NCBI RefSeq assembly: GCF_014204515.1
Contig: NZ_JACHLI010000002.1
Coordinates: forward strand, 1-64,000
DNA from: Pseudomonas nitroreducens
Lineage (GTDB): Bacteria; Pseudomonadota; Gammaproteobacteria; Pseudomonadales; Pseudomonadaceae
Direction: 5' to 3'
Length of the DNA: 64,000 nucleotides
Below, in pieces: positions 55,797-64,000 of this stretch. The stretch's first letter is position 1; the number at the start of each line of letters is the position of its first letter. Below the pieces are notes generated by a model. That model was not told where the DNA came from, made no database searches, and saw only the letters and a list, made by a program, of their open reading frames with translations. A program made the translations under genes and the position numbers.

Positions 55797-55956
55797 GGGG
55801 TCTCTCCTCTTCTCGTTGTCGGTTCGGCACCGCTCCAGGTGCCTGCTCCAGTGATAGCCGGCGGAGTCATCGCAAGGCAGTCTCCGCAAGGCTTGTCCGC
55901 CCGGGCGCTTCCGGGCACTACGGACCTATCGGGCGGACCGGCGGCCCGCCGGCGAT

Positions 55957-56268
55957 TCAGAACACCCAGCCCGCCTGGGTCCGCGCCATCGGCTGGACCT
56001 CGACCTGGGCCTGGGTCTGTGCCTGCGGGGCCGGCGCGACGCGAGCCTGGCTCTGCGCCGGCTGCGGGAAGCGCGACGCTTCGCGGTACAGACCTGGAGC
56101 GCTGGCTGCGCTCGGGACATAGGCAACCGATGCGCTGGCAGCCTGGGAGACCTGCATCTGCAGCTGCACCTGGTTGATCAACAGCAGCAGCAGGGCAGCG
56201 GCGAAGAAAATCCGGCTCCATGCATCGATCCGTACGACTCGCACTTGGCTGTTGGTGGCGTTGTCCAT
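55957..56268 (-). CDS. Small single-pass membrane protein of unknown function
   Basis: 103 residues. One membrane helix (IFFAAALLLLLINQVQLQMQ, about 20-39) is followed by an Ala/Gln/Pro-rich extracytoplasmic tail (PQPAQSQARVAPAPQAQTQA). No recognised family. Start ATG at 56268 with AGGAG 8 bases upstream. Same strand as the envelope-stress set around it; it may be an accessory envelope protein. Confidence 0.6.
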   Translation of the reverse strand: MDNATNSQVRVVRIDAWSRIFFAAALLLLLINQVQLQMQVSQAASASVAYVPSAASAPGLYREASRFPQPAQSQARVAPAPQAQTQAQVEVQPMARTQAGWVF

Positions 56269-56544
56269 TTCCGCTCTCCTGCCCATCGGTGGTTGCTCTG
56301 TCGAACCTCGGGTCCTTCTCTCAGGACCTGGCCCGGTGCCGCCGCGGGTGGTTTGTTGACTGGCTTTGCCTGGAAGATTGCAGGGCCCATGCCAGTCTCG
56401 ATAATTCTTTTTTCTCGTTTAAAATCAATAACTTGAACATAGTACCAAAGTCCCTCTTCACCGCATCCTGCACGATGGGCCGGGACGGGCCGTGCGTTTT
56501 GCAATCCCGACCCGCAGCGCGTCCCTGCGCCACCGTGAACTGCG

Positions 56545-56979
56545 TCACTTCAGCGAATGTTTCAGCTCGCTCATCTGGTCGTGGCAGGCGCGCACCTTGG
56601 GCAGTTCGGCGCGCAACAGCGCCTGGGTCTCTGGCGTGCCGTTCTGCAGGGCGTCCTCGAAGGCGTGCAGGATGCGATCCTCGGTCTCCTCCAGTTGCGC
56701 GACATAGGTGGCGCCTTCGTCGTGGGCCAGGCTGGCGCGGGTATCGGCATACACCTGGCGCAACTTGCCGAGCAGGGTGCCGCCGGTGGCGGGATCGTCG
56801 TGGTTGGCCGCGACCTTGCCGGCCAGGGCATTGATCACGTCGGTCTTGGCCTGGGCCGTGGACTGGAACAGCTGCTGCAGGCGCGGATCCTTCACTTCGT
56901 GGATGGCGTGCTGGTAGAAGCGCTCGCCGTCGCGGGTGATCTCGATGAGTTCGTTGAGCTGGCTGGTCGTACGATTCAT
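56545..56979 (-). CDS. PA2169-type four-helix-bundle protein (DUF2383)
   Basis: 144 residues, soluble. Ferritin-like four-helix family DUF2383: TSQLNELIEITRDGERFYQHA at the start, then IHEVKDPRLQQLFQSTAQAK and EETEDRILHAFEDAL. Family members are stress-responsive and of unclear role. Its ATG overlaps the stop of the BON gene by 4 bases (ATGA), so the two are one operon. Confidence 0.86.
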   Translation of the reverse strand: MNRTTSQLNELIEITRDGERFYQHAIHEVKDPRLQQLFQSTAQAKTDVINALAGKVAANHDDPATGGTLLGKLRQVYADTRASLAHDEGATYVAQLEETEDRILHAFEDALQNGTPETQALLRAELPKVRACHDQMSELKHSLK

Positions 56980-57881
56980 GACTGGATCTCCTGTTGCGAA
57001 GGGTGGAAGAGCTCGGCGGCCTGACCGGCCACCTTCAACGCAGCGGCGTCCACCTCACGCACACCACGGGTCTTGCGCGCCGCATCGATGAGTTGCTGGC
57101 GCTCGTCCGCACTGGGCACCTGGCCGCTGAGCGTGACCACCCCATCGCGGGTGGAAACACCGATGGACAGGCCCTGCAGGGCATGTTCGGCGAGAATGCC
57201 GGCCTTGATCTGACTGGTGATCCAGGCATCGCTGACGGCGGCCTGGGCGTCGCCCACGGACTTCTCCAGCTTCTGCGTGGAAGCGGCGTCGGGGTCGACC
57301 TTCAGGCGGTTATCCACAGAGGCGACGCCTTCGGTCTGGGCCGCCAGGTGCGCAGCCTCCTGGCTGGCCTCTTCACTGGCGGCGGTGCCCTCCAGGGTTA
57401 CCGCACCGGCGCGGCTGCTGACCTTGATATCCAGGCCGGCACCGCGTTTCTCCAGCAGCAGTTTGGATTTCACCCTGGCCGCCAGGGTGGCGTCGTCCCA
57501 CTGCTGCACGACACCATCACCCTGGGCGCCTTCAGCCTTCGGCGACTCGCCTTTCGGCGCGGAGGCCAGGGATGCATCGACCGCCAGCTGGTTATCCACG
57601 GCGCTGATGCCTTCGATACTGCCGGCGATCTGCCCGGCCAGGGCCTTCTGCTCCTCGCTGGCGACTGCACCGGTCAGCTGTGCGCGGCCGCTTTCCACAT
57701 CGACCTTGATCGAATAGGGCTTGAGTTCGCGATTGAGGTTGATCGCCGTCCAGATCGAACCTTCCTGGCGGGCTTCGGCCAGTTGCGCCGCCAGTCCACT
57801 CTCGGCGGCGTGGCTGGAAAGCGGCTGCAGGGCGAGGAGCGCGGAACCCAGTGCCAGGGCAAGGATCTTCGGGTGAGACAT
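56976..57881 (-). CDS. Periplasmic protein with three BON domains
   Basis: 301 residues, signal peptide to about SHA-AESG (26). Three BON units (about 40-105, 128-195, 215-285), each with the Gly-x-Val-x-Leu-x-Gly core (RAQLTGAVASEEQKAL, AVTLEGTAASEEASQ, VVTLSGQVPSADERQ). BON proteins (OsmY-like) bind membranes and respond to osmotic stress. The downstream DUF2383 gene overlaps. A sigma-54-like element at 57919-57933 lies 38 bp upstream of the ATG. Confidence 0.87.
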   Translation of the reverse strand: MSHPKILALALGSALLALQPLSSHAAESGLAAQLAEARQEGSIWTAINLNRELKPYSIKVDVESGRAQLTGAVASEEQKALAGQIAGSIEGISAVDNQLAVDASLASAPKGESPKAEGAQGDGVVQQWDDATLAARVKSKLLLEKRGAGLDIKVSSRAGAVTLEGTAASEEASQEAAHLAAQTEGVASVDNRLKVDPDAASTQKLEKSVGDAQAAVSDAWITSQIKAGILAEHALQGLSIGVSTRDGVVTLSGQVPSADERQQLIDAARKTRGVREVDAAALKVAGQAAELFHPSQQEIQS

Positions 57882-57918
57882 GGCATTCTCCGATCAGGGA
57901 TGTTCCTTCCTTGGATCC

Positions 57919-57933
57919 GCAAGCCCCATGCCA
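57919..57933 (-). promoter_or_regulatory. Sigma-54-like promoter upstream of the BON gene
   Basis: Minus-strand TGGCATGGGGCTTGC has GG and GC exactly ten bases apart with one mismatch to TGGCACG-N4-TTGC. Close to the start codon (about 38 bp), but a chance match is possible. Confidence 0.4.
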
Positions 57934-58108
57934 GTGCCATTAATGGAAATAATTCATATATTTCAAAGCGTTGCATGATCAGAAAGGCAACGGACTGTGC
58001 ACCCTGCCCGAAGCGTCAGAAAGATTCTTGCAACTTGCACGAAAAACCCTGGACTAAGGAAAATCCTTACTTCACAACAACGATTTTCAACAACGAGGAA
58101 TCTCCTGA

Positions 58109-59451
<1,343 letters not shown>

Positions 59452-59455
<4 letters not shown>

Positions 59456-61245
59456 ATCTGCCGATTCCGATGACGCTGCGCACGAGACTCTTCCTGAGTA
59501 TCTCGGCGCTGATCACGGTCGCCCTGCTGGGCCTGCTGCTCGGTCTGTTCAGCATGATGCTGAGCGGCCGTGAACAGGCCCGGCTGATTCAGCACAACTT
59601 CCAGACCATCGAGGTCAGCCAGCGCCTGCGCCAGGCGCTGGGCGACGAGCTGGTCCAGGTCCTCAGCGCAAAGCCCAGCGCCGCGCAGCTGGAGATGGCC
59701 CGCACGCATTTCGCCAAGGCCCTGGACCGTGGCCGCGAGCTGGCGCGCAACAGTGAAGAGCGCCAGGCCATGGCGGGTATCGCCGACGCCCACCGGCAGT
59801 TCGTCGACAGCACCGACAGTCCCGGCCCCGGACGCCCGGAATTGCTGGAGGACAGCGACCTCAGCCGCAGCCTCGACGACCTGCGCAACCGCCTGCTGGC
59901 GCTGCACCAGCAGGCCATGGACAACATCGGCCACGAGGAACGCAGCGCCCGCGACCGCACGCTGCTGGTCAGTGGCCTGCTCGGCCTGATCGGCATCGCT
60001 ATCCTGGTGGTCGGCTTCATTACCGCGCACAGCATCGCGCGGCGCTTCGGCGCGCCCATCGAGTCACTGGCCAAGGCGGCGGACAAGATCGGCCAGGGCG
60101 ATTTCGACGTCACCCTGCCGGTGTCCGGGGTGGCCGAGATGAGCTCGCTGAGTCGCCGCTTCGGCCTGATGGCCGAAGCGTTGCGCCTGTACCGGGCGAG
60201 CAATACCGAGGCGCTCGGCTCAGGCCGCAAGCGCCTGCTGGCGGTGCTCGACAGCATCGACGACGGCCTGGTGATCCTCGACCGCCACGGGCGCATCGAG
60301 CACGCCAACCCGGTCGCCACCCGCCAGCTGTTCGCCCAGGGCGACCCCCAGGGCCAGGAACTGGGCAGCTTGCTGAACAACCCGGAACTGACCCAGGCGA
60401 CGCAACGCGTCCTCAGCGGCAACCTGCTGGAGGAGACCCCGCAGGACCTGGTGGTGGAAGTCGGCGGTGAGAGCCGGCTGCTGACCTGGGGCATGTCGCC
60501 GGTCAGCCACGACGACGGGCGCAACATCGGCGCGGTGATGGTGGTGCGCGATGTCACCGAGCAGCGCGCCTTCGAGCGGGTGCGAAACGATTTCGTCCTG
60601 CGCGCTTCCCATGAGCTGCGCACCCCCATGACCGGCATGCACATGGCCTTCGGCCTGCTGGCGGAACGCCTGAAGTTCGCCGAGGACTCCCGCGAGCGCG
60701 ACCTGGTGCGCACGGTGGATGAGGAAATGCACCGCCTGGTGCGACTGATCAACGACCTGCTGAATTTCTCCCGCTACCAGAGCGGCACGCAGAAACTGGA
60801 ATTGCAGTTGTGCGACGTCCCCGAGCTGCTCGGCCAGGCGCTGCAGCGCTTCGCCGGGCCGGCTCGGGAGAAGGGCGTCGAGCTGGACCTTGAGCTCGCC
60901 GAAGGCCTTCCGCACATCTCTATCGATCGCCTGCAGATCGACCGCGTGCTGGACAATCTGATCGGTAACGCCCTGCGCCACACGCCCCAGGGCGGCACCA
61001 TCCGCCTGCAGGCGCGCTGCCAGGAGGAACGCGTCGCCATCGCCGTCGAGGACAGCGGTGACGGCATTCCGCTGAGCCAGCAAGGGCGCATCTTCGAGCC
61101 GTTCGTACAGGTCGGGCGCAAGAAGGGCGGCGTCGGCCTGGGTCTGGCGCTGTGCCGGGAGATCGTGCAACTGCATGGCGGGCGCATCGCCCTGCGTTCG
61201 CAGCAGGGCAAGGGCTCGCGCTTCTACCTGCTGCTGCCGGTCTAG
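59452..61245 (+). CDS. kinB: KinB sensor histidine kinase
   Basis: 597 residues. First membrane helix about 13-36 (LFLSISALITVALLGLLLGLF), periplasmic helical sensor, second helix about 175-196, HAMP, PAS (LAVLDSIDDGLVILDRHGRIE), HisKA with His387 in ASHELRTPMTG and HATPase (GNALRHTP, GVGLGLALC). It phosphorylates AlgB and acts as its phosphatase. The start is GTG at 59452 overlapping the algB stop, matching P. aeruginosa in length. The 3' end overlaps ampDh2 by 4 bases in convergent orientation. Confidence 0.94.
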
Positions 61246-62024
61246 GAGGTCGGCACCGCCAGCAGCAGCGCGGCGGTTTCCAGGTCCGGCTCACCATCGA
61301 AGCGCGCCGGGCGGAAGCGCATCTGGAAGGCCGCGATCACGTTGCGGGTTTCCTCGTCCATCACCCCATCCAGAGGCACTGCGTAGCCGTGCCGCGCCAG
61401 TTGTTGCTGGAACCAGCCCGGCGCCGGCAACTGGCCGTTCAGTTCGGCCAGGCGCCGCGCCAGCTCGCCCGGCTTGGGCCAGGGGATCAGGCCGGCATCG
61501 GCGAGCTTCTTCCAGGGGAACAGCGGGCCCGGATCGACCTTGCGCTGCGGGGCGATGTCGCTGTGGCCGAGGATGTGTTCCGGGGTGATGCCCTGGCGCT
61601 GAGTGATGTCCTTGAGCAGGGCGATCAGCGCATCGATCTGCGCGTCCGGGTAGGGGTACCAGATCTTGCCGCTGGGGGTGTCGCGGTAGCCGGGGTTCAC
61701 CAGCTCGATGCCGATGGAGGTGGAGTTCAGCCAGGTACGCCCCTGCCATTCGCTGGCGCCGGCATGCCAGGCGCGGCGGTTCTCGTCCACCAGCTGGTAG
61801 ATGGTCGCCGGGTTGTCGCCGATCAGGTAGTGCGCGCTCACTTCGCCGTGGGTCAGCAGCGCCAGGGAGCGCTGCAGGTTGGCCGAGGTGTAGTGGACGA
61901 TGACGTACTGGATGCGGCTGTCCTGGTTCCTCGACACATGCTCGCGGTCGATCTGCAGGCCCTTGTCGGCACAGCCGGCGAGCAGGGTGGTGAGGAGCGC
62001 GAAGGTCAGGACACGCAGGATCAT
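61242..62024 (-). CDS. ampDh2: AmpDh2-type N-acetylmuramoyl-L-alanine amidase (lipoprotein)
   Basis: 260 residues. Lipobox LAGC with Cys17 (TTLLAGCADK), so anchored in the outer membrane. Amidase_2 zinc site: His in YVIVHYTS, His/Asp in GHSDIAPQRKVDPGPLFPW. C-terminal peptidoglycan-binding PGB_1-like domain (VMDEETRNVIAAFQMRFRP). Cleaves the amide bond of muropeptides in the periplasm. ATG at 62024. The order kinB-ampDh2-marC matches P. aeruginosa. Confidence 0.9.
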   Translation of the reverse strand: MILRVLTFALLTTLLAGCADKGLQIDREHVSRNQDSRIQYVIVHYTSANLQRSLALLTHGEVSAHYLIGDNPATIYQLVDENRRAWHAGASEWQGRTWLNSTSIGIELVNPGYRDTPSGKIWYPYPDAQIDALIALLKDITQRQGITPEHILGHSDIAPQRKVDPGPLFPWKKLADAGLIPWPKPGELARRLAELNGQLPAPGWFQQQLARHGYAVPLDGVMDEETRNVIAAFQMRFRPARFDGEPDLETAALLLAVPTS

Positions 62025-62046
62025 GGCAGTTCTCGAACGGACAGCA

Positions 62047-62634
62047 TCAAGCCGCAATATGCAGGAAGCTGCGCACGTTCTGCAGCAGCATGTTCACGCT
62101 GAGCATGATCAGCAGCATGCCAGCCAGCCGTTCCACGGCCATCAATCCGCGCGGGCCGAGGAAGCGCTGGAGGAACGCCGCCTGCATCAGGATGAAGGCG
62201 GTCGCCGCCCAGGCCAGGATCACCGCCAGGTACAGCTCCCACAAGGGACCAGTGTAGGTGCTGCGCAGGGTGATCAGCATCGCCAGTGCCGAGGGGCCGG
62301 CTACGGCGGGCGTAGCCAGTGGTACGAACAGCGGCTCGTTGTCCGGCATATCGCCCAGCACGCCCTGGGGCGTCGGGAAGATCAGGCGCATGGCGACCAC
62401 GAAGAGGATGATGCCGCCGGCGATCCCCGTGGCTTCCTTGCTCAGCCCCAGCCCGGTGAGGATGTGCTCGCCCAGGGTGAGGAACAGCAGCAGCAGGCCG
62501 AGGGCGAACAGCAGTTCGCGCAGCGCCACCTTCAGGCGACGTTCAGCGGGGACGGATTTGAGGGCGGCGAGGAACACCGCGATGTTGCCGAACGGATCGG
62601 TGATCAGAAAGATCAGGATGGCGACGCCAAGCAT
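62047..62634 (-). CDS. MarC-family integral membrane protein
   Basis: 195 residues with six membrane helices. MarC/UPF0056 motifs: FLITDPFGNIAVFLAAL at the N-terminus (with DP motif), and LATPAVAGPSALAMLI in the middle. Function unresolved; the family was once linked to antibiotic resistance without support. ATG at 62634. It lies 22 bp upstream of ampDh2 on the same strand and may be cotranscribed. Confidence 0.9.
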   Translation of the reverse strand: MLGVAILIFLITDPFGNIAVFLAALKSVPAERRLKVALRELLFALGLLLLFLTLGEHILTGLGLSKEATGIAGGIILFVVAMRLIFPTPQGVLGDMPDNEPLFVPLATPAVAGPSALAMLITLRSTYTGPLWELYLAVILAWAATAFILMQAAFLQRFLGPRGLMAVERLAGMLLIMLSVNMLLQNVRSFLHIAA

Positions 62635-62699
62635 GACCGGGAAACTCCAGCGGTGACAGGCGACTGCGCACCGCGCAGCGGCCTGTGAATAAGCAGAAA

Positions 62700-62743
62700 G
62701 CAGATCGCCCTGTGGATAAGCACTTACCCACAGGGCGATCTGC
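62700..62743 (-). terminator. Long hairpin and terminator of glmU
   Basis: GCAGATCGCCCTGTGG (62700-62715) pairs over 16 bp with CCACAGGGCGATCTGC (62728-62743), and T-rich TTTCTGCTTA follows on the minus strand. TTATCCACA (minus strand, 62711-62719) is inside the hairpin. Confidence 0.75.
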
Positions 62744-62749
62744 GGTACA

Positions 62750-64000
62750 TCAGGATTTCTTGAGCTTTTCCGGGCGCTTCCAGCCTTCGATCACCCGTTG
62801 CTTGGCGCGACCGACGCCGAGGGTGCCCGCAGGGACCTCGGCAGTGATGGTGGAGCCCGCGCCGGTCGTGGCGCCGGAGCCGATATCCACAGGCGCCACC
62901 AGCGAATTGTTGGAGCCGATGAAGACGTCTTCGCCGATGCTGGTGCGCCACTTGTTCGCGCCATCGTAGTTGCAGGTGATGGTGCCGGCGCCGATGTTGC
63001 TGCGCGCCCCGACTTCACTGTCGCCCAGGTAGGTCAGGTGGCCGACCTTCACGCCGTCCTGCAGGTGGGCATTCTTCAGCTCGACGAAGTTACCCACATG
63101 CACCTTGCGCTCCAGCACGCTGCCCGGACGCAGGCGGGCGAACGGGCCGACGTCACTGTCGGGGCCGACATGGGCGCCTTCCAGGTGCGAGTTGGCCTTG
63201 ATGATCGCGCCACGGCGCAGGGTGCTGTCCTTGATGTAGCAGTTCGGGCCGATCTGCACGTCGTCCTCGATTTCCACCTGGCCTTCGAGGATCACGTTGA
63301 TGTCGATGCTGACATCGCGGCCGACGCTGACTTCACCGCGTACGTCGAAACGCGCCGGATCGATCAGGGTCACGCCCTGGGCCATCAGACGACGGCCGAC
63401 GCGCAGCTGGAAGAAGCGCTCCAGCTCGGAGAGCTGCAGGCGATCGTTGGCGCCCTGGGTCTCCATCGCCACCTGCGGCTGGGCAGTGGCCACGCGCAGG
63501 CCATCGGACACGGCCATGGCGATGACATCGGTGAGGTAGTACTCGCCCTGGGCGTTGGAATTCGACAGGCGCGACAGCCAGCCCAGCAGGCGCTCGCGCG
63601 GCGCGGCGAGGATGCCGGTGTTGCCTTCGCGAATCGCACGCTGCTCGGGGCTCGCGTCCTTCTGCTCGACGATGGCCTGCACTTCGCCGGCAGCATCGCG
63701 AATGATGCGGCCGTAGCCGGTCGGGTCATCCAGCTCGACGGTCAGCAGCGCCAGTTGCTTCGGCGTGGCCTGGGCCATCAGGCGCTCCAGGGTCGGCTGC
63801 TCGATCAGCGGCACGTCGCCGTAGAGGATCAGCACGGTATCGGCGCTGAGGAACGGAGCCGCCTGCGCCACGGCGTGGCCGGTGCCCAGCTGCTGCTCCT
63901 GGATCACGAAATTCAGGTCATCCGCCTGCAGGCGTTCGCGCACCAGGTCCGCGCCATGGCCGATGACCACATGGATACGCGAAGGGCCGAGACCGCGGGC
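62750..64000 (-). CDS. glmU: GlmU, bifunctional UDP-GlcNAc pyrophosphorylase/acetyltransferase (5' end missing)
   Basis: The last 416 residues are present; the N-terminal ~40 lie outside the window. The uridyltransferase part shows GTGHAVAQA and YGDVPL. The C-terminal left-handed beta-helix acetyltransferase shows many hexapeptide turns (IGPNCYIKDS, GSVLERKVHVGNFVELKN, GAGTITCNYDGANK, IGSNNSLVAPV) and the end GRAKQR. It makes UDP-GlcNAc from glucosamine-1-P for wall and LPS. In pseudomonads glmU lies near the atp operon and the replication origin; that fits the DnaA-box words nearby. Confidence 0.95.
   Translation of the reverse strand, partial: ARGLGPSRIHVVIGHGADLVRERLQADDLNFVIQEQQLGTGHAVAQAAPFLSADTVLILYGDVPLIEQPTLERLMAQATPKQLALLTVELDDPTGYGRIIRDAAGEVQAIVEQKDASPEQRAIREGNTGILAAPRERLLGWLSRLSNSNAQGEYYLTDVIAMAVSDGLRVATAQPQVAMETQGANDRLQLSELERFFQLRVGRRLMAQGVTLIDPARFDVRGEVSVGRDVSIDINVILEGQVEIEDDVQIGPNCYIKDSTLRRGAIIKANSHLEGAHVGPDSDVGPFARLRPGSVLERKVHVGNFVELKNAHLQDGVKVGHLTYLGDSEVGARSNIGAGTITCNYDGANKWRTSIGEDVFIGSNNSLVAPVDIGSGATTGAGSTITAEVPAGTLGVGRAKQRVIEGWKRPEKLKKS

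Noticed and set aside
57591..57599. TTATCCACG as another DnaA-box word
   Set aside because: One mismatch to TTATCCACA; left out of the count, as were the two ATATCCACA sites at about 53126 and 62884.

Overview
The window looks like a chromosomal piece of a high-GC Pseudomonas, closest in gene content and order to the P. aeruginosa / P. nitroreducens / P. citronellolis side of the genus. The call rests on recognisable proteins (CbcXWV, GbdR, CdhABC, CaiX, CdhR, AlgB, KinB, GlmU), Pseudomonas-type REP palindromes and gene order. Two blocks resemble P. aeruginosa blocks that I recall as PA5376-PA5389 (choline/carnitine) and PA5474-PA5486 (M16 peptidase, citA, gltP, algB-kinB, ampDh2, marC). No rRNA, tRNA or CRISPR array was found.

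Layout. 1-95 is the end of an IS3-type insertion sequence running off the left edge. 125-6002 holds an amino-acid permease and a three-gene sensory unit (OmpR-type regulator, periplasmic binding protein, hybrid kinase with REC and Hpt). 6119-11940 is a polyamine/amine-type cluster: TetR regulator, PotF-like binding protein, class III aminotransferase, LuxR regulator, and an exported alpha/beta hydrolase. 12363-28088 is the quaternary-amine region: the choline/betaine ABC transporter cbcXWV with a second choline-type binding protein, serine dehydratase sdaB, master regulator gbdR, and the carnitine genes caiX-cdhC-cdhA-cdhB-hocS with their regulator cdhR. Together these take up choline, betaine, carnitine and short acylcarnitines, convert carnitine to glycine betaine, and feed the glycine/serine end into pyruvate.

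28521-37540 holds an NTF2-like protein, a GMC oxidoreductase, a sulfonate/nitrate-type ABC transporter, a large secreted Trp/Tyr/Gly-rich protein and an AEC transporter. 37949-46150 holds a CitMHS transporter, a TerC protein, an LEA-type lipoprotein with a PQQ-type sugar dehydrogenase, a Na/Pi cotransporter with a probable Pho box in the shared upstream region, an AraC regulator and a sugar epimerase-like SDR. 46359-53483 holds an M16 peptidase, a GNAT enzyme, citA, a trypsin-like lipoprotein, an SpmA/SpmB fusion and gltP. 54172-57881 is an envelope-stress-like set (DUF3313 lipoprotein, lysozyme inhibitor, DUF1328, DUF2383, triple-BON protein) just before algB-kinB. The window closes with ampDh2, marC and the 3' part of glmU.

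The intergenic DNA is unusually structured. At least five palindromic repeat families fill most gaps. Four copies, in two different families, carry a similar 14-nt insert. The DnaA-box word TTATCCACA occurs 20 times on the two strands. Other points of interest are an orphan plus-strand terminator with upstream stem-loops (candidate sRNA), a triple 11-mer at exactly 21-bp pitch upstream of cbcX, and a sigma-54 promoter upstream of gbdR.
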